Assembly (NCBI GenBank): GCA_019749895.1
Contig: JAIEPG010000001.1
Span: 124,001-188,000 of the forward strand
DNA: 64,000 bases
Origin: Candidatus Babeliales bacterium
Lineage (GTDB): Bacteria; Babelota; Babeliae; Babelales; RVW-14
Direction of reading: 5' to 3'
Shown: in pieces, positions 24,832 through 34,668 of the stretch
Layout: every line of letters starts with the position of its first letter
How positions within the stretch are numbered: the stretch's first letter is position 1
Position numbers and translations under genes: made by a program
Notes under the pieces: generated by a model
Seen by the model: only the letters and a program-made list of their open reading frames with translations
Databases searched by the model: none
What the model was told of the DNA's origin: nothing

Positions 24832-27606
24832 TTATTTGGTTATTTGACCCCAATTTTGGCCCGTTTTTACGCTTACGTCAAGGGGTATTTTCCAGTCGGT
24901 TACTTCTTGCATAATTGCCAAAACCATGCTTTTTGCCTCAGAAAGCTCATGTTCTGGTACCTCAAGTACCAATTCGTCGTGAATTTGTAAAATAAGACAA
25001 GAAGCCATCTTTTTTGCCGTAAAAGCTTGGTCTAGTTTGATCATGGCAATCTTCATAATATCAGCTGCTGTGCCCTGGACGGCTGTATTAACGGCAATCC
25101 GTCGGCCCAATTCGTACCGTATTTTGTTCTTTTCGGCCAGCTCAGGCACATAGCGGCGCTTGCCCCACCACGTTTCAACATAGCCCGTTTCAAGCGTTTT
25201 TTCAATTACGCTCTCCATCCAGGTCTTAACCTTTGGGTATTGAGCAAAGTAGGTTTCTATATACTTTTTGGCTTCTGTTGCCGAAATTTCTAACTCTTGA
25301 GATAGACCGTAGGCGCTCTTGCCATAAATAATACTAAAGTTGATTTTTTTGCCAATTTGGCGCTGCTCGTTGGTAACCTGGTCAGGAGCTACCTCAAACA
25401 GCTGGGCGGCCGTTTGCGTGTGAATATCACGGCCTTGCTTAAATGCCTCAATCAAGTTTTCGTCCTCGCTTAAGTGTGCCAACACGCGTAGCTCAATTTG
25501 CGAATAGTCGGCCGCTATAAAGCTATGTCCGGCAGGGGCTACAAAGGCTGAACGTATTTTAAAGCCATAATCTGAGGAGGCGGGGATATTTTGCAAGTTG
25601 GGGTTGTTGCTGGAAAGTCTACCTGTTGCTGCCATGGTTTGGCTGTATGATGTGTGTACGCGATGCGTTGTGGGGTTGATAGTCAGCGGTAGTGGGTCCA
25701 GGTAGGTATTTTTTAACTTGGCAAGTTCGCGATGACGCAAAATAAGCCCTGGGATGGGGTGAATTTTGCTGAGCTTTTCAAGAACTTCGTGGTCGGTAGA
25801 TTTGCTGCCGCCTTTGTTTTTTTTGACACTTGGCAGACCGAGTGTTTCAAACAACAGTGTTTCAATTTGTTTTGGCGAGTTGAGATTGATTGGTGCCTCG
25901 CTGCCAATACTCATTTGATGACCGTCGTGATAAATGGCCGAAAATAGTTTTTCTTCAAGGTGTGCCAACTCTTTTTCAACTTCTTTGCCGGTTGTGCGCA
26001 ACATGTCAGCGTTGAGCACAATACCCTTGTATTCCATTTTTGTTAGCACGTGATACAGCGGCATTTCGATTTCGTCAAAAATTTTTCTTAGCACCGGTTC
26101 TTGTGCCAGTTGCTTTTCAAAGATTTCTTTAAGTTTAAGCGTTTGCAAGGCATCGTGCGCGCCGTATTCTGCGCCGTTTTCGATAGGAACCTGATTAAAG
26201 CTTTTATACTCTTTGCCCATAACTTCTTTAAATTTGCGCATGGGCTCGTTGAGATAAAAGAGCGAAAGATTTTTGAGATTAATTTTTTGCCAAGCGTCTC
26301 TGAGCAGGTTGGCAGCAATTAACGTGTCAAATGTAGTGCCGCGTGGTGTGATACCGTTGTTCAAAAACACAAGTTCATCAAATTTCGTGTTGTGCAAATA
26401 TTTTTCTATTCTTTCTGATTCCAGCAGCGGCTTGATCAGCGCCAAGCATTGGTCAACGGGAATTTGTGGATAAGTTTCGTTGTGCGGATGGCGCAGCGGA
26501 ATGTAGTAAGCCCGTGCATGGTCGTAGGCAAACGAAATACCCACCAACACGTCTTGTAGCGGATTGCTGCCGCTTGTTTCAGTATCTAGCCCGCAGTAGC
26601 CAGTTTTTTCAATTTTTGCCAAGAGGGTTTTTAGCTGCTCAACGGTTGAAACAATAACACACTCCCACGTTTGGGCAGCACTGTCAAACATGCTTTGTTG
26701 TGCTTCTACGGTTTTTTTTGAGCTTTTTTTTTCTGGACTTGCTGTGTTGGGGTCTTTGAGAAATGCTCTAAAGTTGAGCTCTTCAAAAAAATCGCGCGCA
26801 TTGTCCCAATGTTGTTTGTCAAAAGCCAGGTCTTTTTTGGTTAAACCGGTTTTTGTGTAGTGTGGTAAAAACAGCTTGAGCGAGAGCAGGGCGTTATCTT
26901 TTTGTTCGCTCAACAGTGTTTGCGTGCGCTTCTTTTCTACTTTATCAAGATTGTTATACAAAGCTTCAAGCGAATCAAAGCCTTTTACCAGATCTTCTGC
27001 TGTCTTTTTGCCAACTCCTGCCACGCCGGGAATATTGTCTGACGTGTCGCCGGTTAGTGCATAAAAAAATGGAATCTTTTCCGGTCCAAAACCGTGCTCG
27101 GTAATAAAATCTTCTTTTGAAACGAGCTTGTTTTTAAACGTGTCCAAAATGAGCACATGATCGTTTGCCAAAAGTTGGTACATATCTTTGTCGGCGCAGA
27201 CAATTACAATTTGTTCGTCCGGATGCTCTTTGACTAGTGACGCAATTAAGTCGTCGGCTTCAAAGCTGTCTTTAGAGACGTTGCACATGTTGATCAGTTC
27301 AATAAATTTAACAATATCTTCTTTTTGTTCAAAAAGATCGCTTGGTGCTGCTTGACGGGTTGCTTTGTACTCGGCATAAACTTCTTCACGCGTTGCCGTA
27401 GAGCTTTTGCTGTCCCATGCTACTACGATCTTTTTGGGGTCGAAATCTTTGATAAGCTTGCTGATGGTGCGGCAAAAAGCAAATGTTGCATGGGTTGGTT
27501 TACCCAGCGGTGTGTGCAGTGGGGGTAGGGCGTAATACGAGCGGTACAGGAAATAAGAACCGTCAATGATAAAGAGCGCATCTTTTTTTATAGCAGATAG
27601 ATCCAC
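24832..27606 (-). CDS. polA: DNA polymerase I
   Basis: 924 aa, full length. Residues 1-290: 5'-3' exonuclease (IIDGSYFLYRSYY, TGDTSDNIPGVAGVGKKTA). About 315-500: 3'-5' proofreading domain with GLDTETSG intact, plus NTKFDEL and YGAHDAL. C-terminal polymerase: motif A ADYSQIELRVLAH, motif B RQIGKKINFSIIYGKSAYG, motif C LQIHDELVLEVPE. All catalytic Asp/Glu residues that I can check are present, so both exonucleases are probably active. Role: gap filling, primer removal and repair. Confidence 0.97.
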   Translation of the reverse strand: MDLSAIKKDALFIIDGSYFLYRSYYALPPLHTPLGKPTHATFAFCRTISKLIKDFDPKKIVVAWDSKSSTATREEVYAEYKATRQAAPSDLFEQKEDIVKFIELINMCNVSKDSFEADDLIASLVKEHPDEQIVIVCADKDMYQLLANDHVLILDTFKNKLVSKEDFITEHGFGPEKIPFFYALTGDTSDNIPGVAGVGKKTAEDLVKGFDSLEALYNNLDKVEKKRTQTLLSEQKDNALLSLKLFLPHYTKTGLTKKDLAFDKQHWDNARDFFEELNFRAFLKDPNTASPEKKSSKKTVEAQQSMFDSAAQTWECVIVSTVEQLKTLLAKIEKTGYCGLDTETSGSNPLQDVLVGISFAYDHARAYYIPLRHPHNETYPQIPVDQCLALIKPLLESERIEKYLHNTKFDELVFLNNGITPRGTTFDTLIAANLLRDAWQKINLKNLSLFYLNEPMRKFKEVMGKEYKSFNQVPIENGAEYGAHDALQTLKLKEIFEKQLAQEPVLRKIFDEIEMPLYHVLTKMEYKGIVLNADMLRTTGKEVEKELAHLEEKLFSAIYHDGHQMSIGSEAPINLNSPKQIETLLFETLGLPSVKKNKGGSKSTDHEVLEKLSKIHPIPGLILRHRELAKLKNTYLDPLPLTINPTTHRVHTSYSQTMAATGRLSSNNPNLQNIPASSDYGFKIRSAFVAPAGHSFIAADYSQIELRVLAHLSEDENLIEAFKQGRDIHTQTAAQLFEVAPDQVTNEQRQIGKKINFSIIYGKSAYGLSQELEISATEAKKYIETYFAQYPKVKTWMESVIEKTLETGYVETWWGKRRYVPELAEKNKIRYELGRRIAVNTAVQGTAADIMKIAMIKLDQAFTAKKMASCLILQIHDELVLEVPEHELSEAKSMVLAIMQEVTDWKIPLDVSVKTGQNWGQITK

Positions 27607-27747
27607 GTGTTACCTTTCAAACAAACAGTGTTTGTTTACTGTAGCACTATTTTTTCATTTTTGAAAAAGGTATCTCACCCAGGCTCTTGTTTTTTTTAAA
27701 TTCTTGCTCATAGTAATCCAAAGGGTGATGGAAAGAGGAGTTTATTA

Positions 27748-29811
27748 ATGAAGATAATTATACGAGCCTTGTGCGTGGTGCTAGTTGCCTGGTTGCCTGC
27801 TGCCCACGCGGCAAATCTGACCGGTACATCAAGTATTGTGTATCAAAATGCGCATTATGTTTTCCGTAATTTGAATAATGCTACCGGTTATGTGCGTCTC
27901 AATAATGGTTTTACCATTTTGGCAGGACAAACTGCTGCACTAGACACGTTTATAACTGTTTCTGGCGCCATCGACCTACGTACGACTGGTTCGTTAGACT
28001 TACGTAGTGATGTTTATTTAGCTTCAAATATTACTTTTTCTACCGGTGGGGTAATCAATGGCCGCACCAATGCTATTCATTTGGGTGACGATGTTTCATT
28101 GCCTTCTGATTCTGTTTTTCGGTTTATATCAAATACCATTATTGATGGTAACAATCAAAATGCGCTGATCTTTCAGCCTCATGCACAGCTTTTGTTAGAA
28201 TCTAGAGTGAGTTTGACTCTCAAAAATATGACGATTAGGACGACAAGAAACAGTCCACATATTCCCATTATTAATTGCTTTGATCAAAGAGGCCATGTGA
28301 CGCTTGATAATGTGACGCTTGAGTTGGCTGATGATTTTCCGTTTAGAGCTGGACGTCTGTTCTTTCGAAACGATGTTCGATTTACCGGTACTTCGTGTTT
28401 TACGTATCAGTCGTGCATGGAAAGCTCTATTATGTCTCGGTCGTCATTGATGTTTGATCCAGGAATGACGTTTTATTATTATCCAAGTTCTGATAGAAAA
28501 GATTTAATTCAGCTGACTGATAAAAGTTCGAGCATTGTGCTCAAAGGTTCAGGAACTACGTTGCAAAGCACCAATACGGGACTGCGCTTAACAAAGGGAA
28601 GATTATTTCTTGATAACAAAGTAACGCTGAGTACTCGAGCAAATACCGTTCCGAATGGTTTTGTGCAAGTTGCAACAGCTAGTTATGGAACGCAAGTAGA
28701 TACGGTTGATTGGAGTCCAAATGGGAGATACTTGGCTGTTGGTGGTGTTGGGCCAACAAATACGCTAGAATTTCAAATTTATCGTTTTGATGGTTCAGCA
28801 CTTACGTACGTTACTGGTGATAATTGGGCTGGCGGAGGCGCAGAGGTGTATTGTGTTCGTTGGCATCCAAATGGTCGTTTGATTGCCGTGAGTGGCGATG
28901 CTACCAATGATGTAAGAATTTATACCTTTGACGGAACAAATTTGACAACCTTGCGCGTCATTGATGTTACAGCTACAGGCAGAGTTCCTTGTGTTGCCTG
29001 GAATCCTGCAGGAAATATTCTTGCTCTTGGAGTGCGCAATGATACGGCGCTTAATGAGCTGCGGCTTTATGCCTTTAACGGGGGTTCTTTAAGCTTATTG
29101 CAATCGCAAGATTGGGGAGCTGCTGCTGGATCTTTTGTTAACGATATTGCGTGGCATCCAGGGGGTGGTCATTTTTTTGCTGTTGGTTCGCAGCAAGTTG
29201 ATTTAGCAGAGCAGCGTTTGTATAGTTTTAATGGTGCATCGTTTACAGAACTTGCTTCGCTAGATTTTGGCAATTCGGGCGTATCAACTGAATTTTCTCC
29301 TGATGGATCATACATTGCGTTGACGCAGGTAAATGCCGCAGCAACTGCTTATATTCTTCATATTCACCGCTTTAATGGAACTTCTTTTACATCGTTAGTT
29401 ACCATAAATAATGGAGGAAGTTTTGTTGCTCGCTGGAGTCCCGATGGTATGCATTTAATTGCTGGGGGAACAACTTCTGCAGGTGGCACTGAAATAAAAT
29501 TATATCGCTTTACTCGCCCGAGTACCTTAACAGTAGTGGCTGGTTATGATTATGGAACAGCGGTGAATGGTGTTGCTTGGAGTAAAGATGGTAAGTACGT
29601 TGCAATTGGTGGCAATGGTCCTTCTGGTGGACACGATGAAATAGAAGTTTACTCAGTTGCTTATCGTTTCGACACGTCCACGCAACCACTTTCTAATGGC
29701 ATTGTGTTAGGAAACGCAGCTTCTGGTGCAACGTTTGATTTGGACACAGCCATTTTTGGTGGCTCTCGCGTTGAGCTTTATGGTCGCTTGCTCTACGATT
29801 CATTTTCGTAA
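27748..29811 (+). CDS. Exported seven-bladed propeller protein, family member 1
   Basis: 687 aa. Signal peptide (MKIIIRALCVVLVAWLPAAHA), a strand-rich N-terminal module (about 22-310: FRNLNNATGYVRLNNGFTIL, GAIDLRTTGSLDLRS, LTLKNMTIRTTR), seven WD40/TolB-like blades each with a W/F-x-P-x-G-x-[YFL] core (about 310-645), and a conserved tail (FDLDT...GRLLYDSFS). The N-terminal pattern suggests a beta-helix; propellers usually bind proteins. Likely periplasmic or on the cell surface. Its propeller is closest to member 7 (53303) although its N-terminal module is closest to member 2, a mosaic. AGAGGAG precedes the ATG. Confidence 0.85.
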   Translation: MKIIIRALCVVLVAWLPAAHAANLTGTSSIVYQNAHYVFRNLNNATGYVRLNNGFTILAGQTAALDTFITVSGAIDLRTTGSLDLRSDVYLASNITFSTGGVINGRTNAIHLGDDVSLPSDSVFRFISNTIIDGNNQNALIFQPHAQLLLESRVSLTLKNMTIRTTRNSPHIPIINCFDQRGHVTLDNVTLELADDFPFRAGRLFFRNDVRFTGTSCFTYQSCMESSIMSRSSLMFDPGMTFYYYPSSDRKDLIQLTDKSSSIVLKGSGTTLQSTNTGLRLTKGRLFLDNKVTLSTRANTVPNGFVQVATASYGTQVDTVDWSPNGRYLAVGGVGPTNTLEFQIYRFDGSALTYVTGDNWAGGGAEVYCVRWHPNGRLIAVSGDATNDVRIYTFDGTNLTTLRVIDVTATGRVPCVAWNPAGNILALGVRNDTALNELRLYAFNGGSLSLLQSQDWGAAAGSFVNDIAWHPGGGHFFAVGSQQVDLAEQRLYSFNGASFTELASLDFGNSGVSTEFSPDGSYIALTQVNAAATAYILHIHRFNGTSFTSLVTINNGGSFVARWSPDGMHLIAGGTTSAGGTEIKLYRFTRPSTLTVVAGYDYGTAVNGVAWSKDGKYVAIGGNGPSGGHDEIEVYSVAYRFDTSTQPLSNGIVLGNAASGATFDLDTAIFGGSRVELYGRLLYDSFS

Positions 29812-29835
29812 AATTACAAAAGGTGTAAGTTATTA

Positions 29836-31929
29836 ATGAAGACAATTATACGAGCTCTGTGCTTAGTGCTGGTTGCCTGGTTGCCTGCTGCTCAAGCGGC
29901 AAACTTGACTGGTACGGCAAGTATTGTGTACCAAAATGCGCATTATGTTTTTCGTAATTTGAATAATGCTACCGGTTATGTGCGTCTCAATAATGGTTTT
30001 ACCATTTTGGCCGGCCAGTCGGCGGCCTTGGACACATTTATTACTGTTTCGGGTGCTATTGACCTGCGGACTACTGGTTCGCTGGACTTGCGCAGTGATC
30101 TTTATTTAGCTTCAAACATTACTTTTTCTACGGGTGGTTATATTAATGGCCGTTCTAATACCATCCATTTGGGCGATGATGTAACGTTGCCAACCGATAG
30201 TGTTTTTCAATTTGTTTCAAATACGGTTATCGATGGCAACAATCAAAATGCCCTCATTTTTGCTCCACATGCACAACTTCTTCTTGAGTCTCGTGTGAGC
30301 TTAACGCTTAAAAATATGACTATAAAAACGACGCGAAACAGTCCAAATATACCGATTATTCGTTGCTTTGACCAGAAGGGGCATGTAACGCTTGACAACG
30401 TGACGTTGGAATTAGCTGATGATTTTCCGTTCAGAAAAGGTCGTATATTTTTTCGTAATGATGTGAGGTTTACCGGAACTTCTTGTTTTATATATCAGTC
30501 GGTTATGCAAAGTTACGTTTCTTCACGTTCCCTGTTGACGTTTGATTCTGGTACTACGCTGTATTATTTTCCAAGCTCAACAGATAAAGATCTCATTCAG
30601 CTGGCAGATAAAAGCTCGGTGCTTTTATTAAAGGGTTCCGGGACAACTCTGCAAACAACAAATACAGGGATGCGTTTAACTAAGGGTCGTTTTTGGTTGG
30701 ATAATAAGGTTACGATAGATACGATCGCTTCAACTGCTTTTAATACGATTACGCAGGTTACAACACAAAATTACGGAGCAACGGGTACCCCGAATGGTTC
30801 TGCATGGACTCCCAATGCTCGCTACTTAGGAATAGCAGGCATTGGTTCTGACAGCGGAAATGAGATTCAAATCTTTAGTTTTAATGGAGCAACCTTGAGT
30901 CTTGTTGCATCAGTTGACTGGGGATCGGGAGGTGCTACGTATAATATAAAGTGGCGACCAGATGGTAGAACTTTTGCCGTAACTGGGAATCAGGCTGCAT
31001 CTGGTTTAAAATTGTATAGGTTTGATGGAACGACTATTACGTTACTTTACAACGTTTCTCTTACCACGGCGGGACAGTTTGTTTTTGGGTTGGATTGGAG
31101 TAACGATGGTCAATACCTTGCTCTAGGTATTCCTACGCCCACAAGTGGGAATGAAATTCAAATTTATAAGTTTAGTGGGATATCGCCACCAACTCTGGTT
31201 ACTGGTGTAAGCATTAGTGCGGCGGCAACAAATGGTCCCGATGGGATATCTTGGCATCCATCTGATAGATTTTTGGCTGTTGGCGCAGGAAATTCAGTTA
31301 CTGATGGTAATGAAGTACGGGTCTACTCATTTAATGGGACTGCATTAACGTTAGTGACCAGTGTAGATTATGGGACAGAAGTGAACTATGTAGAGTTTAG
31401 TCCAGATGGTAGATTTATTGCTGTTGGGGGTACTGTTCCTACAAGTGGTAATGAATTACAAATATATGCTTTTAATGGCACTTCTCTTCAGTTGATTGCT
31501 AGCGCGGATATTGCCGGAGCTAGTTCAGTTATACAAGAATTACGTTGGGATCCTACTGGGCAGTTTTTGGCAGTTGGTGCAACCGCGGTGACTGGCAATA
31601 CAGGTTTAAGAATCTATAAGTTTGATGGGTCAACATTGACATTGCTTTCGAGTATAGTTTTTAGTACCAGTGGTTTTGGTGCATATAGCTTTTCGTGGAG
31701 TGCCGATGGAAAATATTTAGCCGTTGGCGGTGCTATTCCTGGTTCTGGTCATAATGAGATTGAAGTTTACTCAATTTCTTATACGACCGAAACCGCAGTT
31801 CAAGCTCTTTCAAATGGTCTTGTACTAGGAAACTCTGTTGCTGGTGCAACGTTTGATTTAGATACAACCATTTTTGGAGGCTCACGCGTTGAGCTGTTTG
31901 GTCGCTTGCTCTATGATCCATTTTCGTAA
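29836..31929 (+). CDS. Exported seven-bladed propeller protein, family member 2
   Basis: 697 aa, 24 nt after member 1 with AAAGGTG before the ATG. Leader and N-terminal module are nearly the same as member 1 (same NATGYVRLNN and FGGSRVEL tail versions), but the seven blades differ and resemble those of member 3 (44878): shared ITQVT/VTQVT and GNEIQIF/GNEVQIF patterns. Blades begin at GSAWTPNARYLGIAG and end at FSWSADGKYLAVGG. Function unknown; co-transcribed with member 1. Confidence 0.85.
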   Translation: MKTIIRALCLVLVAWLPAAQAANLTGTASIVYQNAHYVFRNLNNATGYVRLNNGFTILAGQSAALDTFITVSGAIDLRTTGSLDLRSDLYLASNITFSTGGYINGRSNTIHLGDDVTLPTDSVFQFVSNTVIDGNNQNALIFAPHAQLLLESRVSLTLKNMTIKTTRNSPNIPIIRCFDQKGHVTLDNVTLELADDFPFRKGRIFFRNDVRFTGTSCFIYQSVMQSYVSSRSLLTFDSGTTLYYFPSSTDKDLIQLADKSSVLLLKGSGTTLQTTNTGMRLTKGRFWLDNKVTIDTIASTAFNTITQVTTQNYGATGTPNGSAWTPNARYLGIAGIGSDSGNEIQIFSFNGATLSLVASVDWGSGGATYNIKWRPDGRTFAVTGNQAASGLKLYRFDGTTITLLYNVSLTTAGQFVFGLDWSNDGQYLALGIPTPTSGNEIQIYKFSGISPPTLVTGVSISAAATNGPDGISWHPSDRFLAVGAGNSVTDGNEVRVYSFNGTALTLVTSVDYGTEVNYVEFSPDGRFIAVGGTVPTSGNELQIYAFNGTSLQLIASADIAGASSVIQELRWDPTGQFLAVGATAVTGNTGLRIYKFDGSTLTLLSSIVFSTSGFGAYSFSWSADGKYLAVGGAIPGSGHNEIEVYSISYTTETAVQALSNGLVLGNSVAGATFDLDTTIFGGSRVELFGRLLYDPFS

Positions 31930-31933
31930 TTTG

Positions 31934-31976
31934 AAAGCCTGTGGTATTCTTGGATCAAAATAGTATCACAGGCTTT
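31934..31976 (+). terminator. Hairpin between propeller gene 2 and ruvX
   Basis: AAAGCCTGTG (31934-31943) and CACAGGCTTT (31967-31976) with a 23-nt loop. T-poor afterwards, so a weak terminator or attenuator; ends 19 nt before the ruvX start. Confidence 0.45.
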
Positions 31977-31995
31977 ATCATAAACTAAAGGTCAT

Positions 31996-32421
31996 ATGAA
32001 AATTTTAGGGTTAGATCTTGGCGACAGATGGGTTGGTTCCGCACTGGCAGATCCATTGGGCATTAGCTGCCGGCCGTATGAAACGGTTGAGCTTGAAAAT
32101 CTTGAAACGTTTTTAAGGCGGGCAATTCCCGATCAAGATATTTCGGTAATTGTGGTGGGCTACCCAAAAACGATGGGCGCGGGTACCGAGAGTGATCAGA
32201 CGCGTAAAACGGTTAAACTCAAAGAAGAACTTGAACAAAAATTTACCAACGTTGATTGGGTTTTGTGGGACGAGCGCTTAAGTAGCAAGCGGGCCGACCA
32301 GCTCAAGGGCACGGGTAAAACGCCTGAAGAAAAGCGTCGCCAGCATTCTGTTGCTGCGTCGTTTATTTTGCAAAGCTATCTGGATTATAAAGCGTTCAGT
32401 TCGAGCCAAGAAGACGAATAG
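31996..32421 (+). CDS. ruvX: Holliday-junction-resolvase-like protein RuvX (YqgF)
   Basis: 141 aa. RNase H-fold nuclease implicated in 16S rRNA 5'-end processing and, in some bacteria, junction resolution. Motifs: LGLDLGDRWVGSALAD (catalytic Asp), IVVGYPKTMGAG, WDERLSSKRAD, HSVAASFILQSYLD. AAAGGT precedes the ATG. Its last 26 nt overlap the convergent HAD gene. Confidence 0.93.
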   Translation: MKILGLDLGDRWVGSALADPLGISCRPYETVELENLETFLRRAIPDQDISVIVVGYPKTMGAGTESDQTRKTVKLKEELEQKFTNVDWVLWDERLSSKRADQLKGTGKTPEEKRRQHSVAASFILQSYLDYKAFSSSQEDE

Positions 32422-33349
32422 CTTGCATGCCAAGTTTAAGTCCGGCTTCAACATTTTCTTCCTGATCGTCAATTAACAAACAATCGTGTGGGTTGAGTTT
32501 GTAGGTTGTGAATAAATAATCAAAAATTTCACGATCTGGCTTCATAAAGCCTGCAGTACCTGAAACAACCAAGCCATCAAAACAAGCAAAGAGTTTTGGA
32601 TGTTGTTTTTTGAGCAGTTCAAAACTTTCTGCGTCAAAGTTTGAAAACAGGTACAGGTTGTACTTTGGTGTGCCGTCAGTATTTTTTTGTTTGCGTAGGA
32701 AATGAACGAGCGGTATGAGTTCTGTTTCTTGGCATGAATCGGCAAAGTGTTGTGGGCTAAAAATGGTATCTACGGCAATGGAAATAATTGAACCTTCAAG
32801 ATCGCTGCTAAAATATTCTGGATGAGTTTTGATGGTCTTTTGTACATCTGCTTTTATTTGCTCGCTGGTTTTTTTCCCAATCTGCCATTCGTAAATGAGT
32901 TCGGGCAATATTCTGCCTTTGTAATATTTGTTGTTGGTTGGCGGGCTCATTTTGTCTAAAAAATCGAGCATGATGGGAATAATATCAAAGGGGCTTCTCA
33001 AGTGCCACAAGGCATAGCCAAGCAAGCGCAAGATGCCAATTTTTTGTATGTATAAAAGCTTGCTGGTGTGAATTTCGAACAATACGCCGGTCATGTCAAA
33101 AACTATATTTTTTTGTGTAAAGCTTGGTGCTGTATCAATAAGCTCTTGCATGTTCATGAGCGTTGATTTTGTATGGTTCATCGTTTTGCAATCCTCGCTT
33201 TCTAAAGATTTAAAAAATTCTTCAAAAACTTCTGCCGTTTCTTTGGCAATTTCGGTTTCGTCAAACATTCTTTCTTTGTTGGTTTGACAAGCTACGTTTG
33301 AAAGATTGAAAAGTATGACGATGAGTGCGAAGTGACGGGCTGTGTTCAT
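32396..33349 (-). CDS. Exported HAD-like hydrolase
   Basis: 317 aa from the Met that begins a signal peptide (MNTARHFALIVILFNLSNVA); a Met 9 codons upstream is possible. HAD (subfamily IA) features: motif I IVFDMTGVLF, motif II LFSNFD, the Lys in GFMKPDREIFDYL, and motif IV LLIDDQEENVEAG. Motif I has Thr where many family members have a second Asp (D-M-T), which may alter phosphatase chemistry. The closest look is to YihX/epoxide-hydrolase-N-like phosphatases. A HAD with an export signal is unusual. Convergent with ruvX, overlapping by 26 nt. Confidence 0.8.
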   Translation of the reverse strand: MNTARHFALIVILFNLSNVACQTNKERMFDETEIAKETAEVFEEFFKSLESEDCKTMNHTKSTLMNMQELIDTAPSFTQKNIVFDMTGVLFEIHTSKLLYIQKIGILRLLGYALWHLRSPFDIIPIMLDFLDKMSPPTNNKYYKGRILPELIYEWQIGKKTSEQIKADVQKTIKTHPEYFSSDLEGSIISIAVDTIFSPQHFADSCQETELIPLVHFLRKQKNTDGTPKYNLYLFSNFDAESFELLKKQHPKLFACFDGLVVSGTAGFMKPDREIFDYLFTTYKLNPHDCLLIDDQEENVEAGLKLGMQAIRLLGSN

Positions 33350-33404
33350 TTTTGTTCTTACTTTTAAAAGAAACAAGGTGGGTAGTACTTTTTAATGCCG
33401 TTTA

Positions 33405-34592
33405 CTATAACCCAAAACAAGCTTCTTGCGAAACAAGTGCTTTGCGCAGTTGCCCAACTCCTTGCACATTGCCAACCATAATAAACCCTTTAAGCATACC
33501 ATTGTGTACCAAAAGGCGGTGGTAAAAGTCAGCTTCTTTTTTTATTAGTTGTTCAAAGCCATTTGGTTTGCTGGTGGGGCCGCAGGTTACAAATGTTGTG
33601 CCAAAAATATTTGAGCTGGTAATGTTGATGGTGCCCGCATACGTTTTTTCAACGCCTGCCATTGTTTGAGCTGCAACCATGCCTTGTTGTACAGCGTCTG
33701 GCCAGAGTGTGCTCAGCGTGGTGCCGCCGGTTACCAAGTCGTACACGCGGCAGATATCGCCGCCCGCAAAGATAGTGGGATTACTTGTTTGCATGTGTGG
33801 CGTGGTGACAATGCCGCCATCTTCAATAACCAAGCCTGCTTGGTGAGCAAGTTCAAGATTGGTTTTGCCGCCGATTGCAAAAATGACCATGCCGGTTGGC
33901 ACAACCGTGCCGTTGTTCAATTGTGCTGCAGCGACCGTGTTGTTGTGCGTTATAATTTCTTGAACCGAAGTTGAAGTAAGCAATGTGATGCCGCGTTGTG
34001 CCATAAGGCTGGCGATGTGCTGAGCGCCTGCTTGGTCAATTTGGCGTGCAAGCACGTGAGCTTCGCGCTCAACAACCGTCAAGCCAAGGCCGTGTGCCGA
34101 AAGCGCGTCGGCGCATTCAAGGCCGCTCAGGCCTGCACCAACAATGGTTGCGTGTTTAACATTGTGTTGTTTGATGTACGCAAGAATGTTGGTAACATCG
34201 TCAAAGTCAAAAAATGGGAAAACGCCTTCGGATTTAAAGCCCGGAATATTAGGTACAAAAGACGATCTGCCCGTGCCCAAAAAAAGCTTGTCATAACCAA
34301 AGTTGGTACCGTTGGCAAGTGTTATGGTTTGTGCTTGCGCGTCAAGCTGGACTACCCGGCTGTTCAGCATCAATGTGATGTTGTTTTCATCAAAAAAGCT
34401 TTGAGGCTTGGTAGCAACTTGTTCGGCCGAGCGTGAGCCTGACAAATGGTCTGCTAGCAGGCAGCGGTTGTAGGGCATAACTTTTTCTGCCGTGACGCAG
34501 GTAATGCGCGCGGAAGAATCTAATGAACGTAGTTTGCCGGCAGCGCCAAGCCCAGCGGCGGAAGAACCAATGACAATGTAATGTTTTTGCAT
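33405..34592 (-). CDS. FAD-dependent pyridine nucleotide-disulfide family oxidoreductase
   Basis: 395 aa from ATG 34592 (GAAGAGG upstream); a longer in-frame start at 34640 adds 16 unlikely residues. FAD-binding IVIGSSAAGLGAAGKLR at the N-terminus, NAD(P)-binding GAGLSGLECADAL near 150, and FAD motif IFAGGDICRVYD near 280. No redox-active Cys pair is visible, so it belongs with rubredoxin/nitrite-reductase-type or NADH-oxidase-like reductases, not thioredoxin reductases. Substrate unknown. Cytosolic. Confidence 0.88.
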   Translation of the reverse strand: MQKHYIVIGSSAAGLGAAGKLRSLDSSARITCVTAEKVMPYNRCLLADHLSGSRSAEQVATKPQSFFDENNITLMLNSRVVQLDAQAQTITLANGTNFGYDKLFLGTGRSSFVPNIPGFKSEGVFPFFDFDDVTNILAYIKQHNVKHATIVGAGLSGLECADALSAHGLGLTVVEREAHVLARQIDQAGAQHIASLMAQRGITLLTSTSVQEIITHNNTVAAAQLNNGTVVPTGMVIFAIGGKTNLELAHQAGLVIEDGGIVTTPHMQTSNPTIFAGGDICRVYDLVTGGTTLSTLWPDAVQQGMVAAQTMAGVEKTYAGTINITSSNIFGTTFVTCGPTSKPNGFEQLIKKEADFYHRLLVHNGMLKGFIMVGNVQGVGQLRKALVSQEACFGL

Positions 34593-34668
34593 AATTTTAG
34601 ACCTCTTCCCAAAGGTAAAGCAAGAGGGCCAAGATTGCAAGTTTTATGCGTCTTCTAAGACGTTTTTG

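Noticed and set aside
28700-29650. Tandem DNA repeats in propeller genes
   Set aside because: The periodicity comes from protein blades (about 45-50 codons each), not from identical DNA units.
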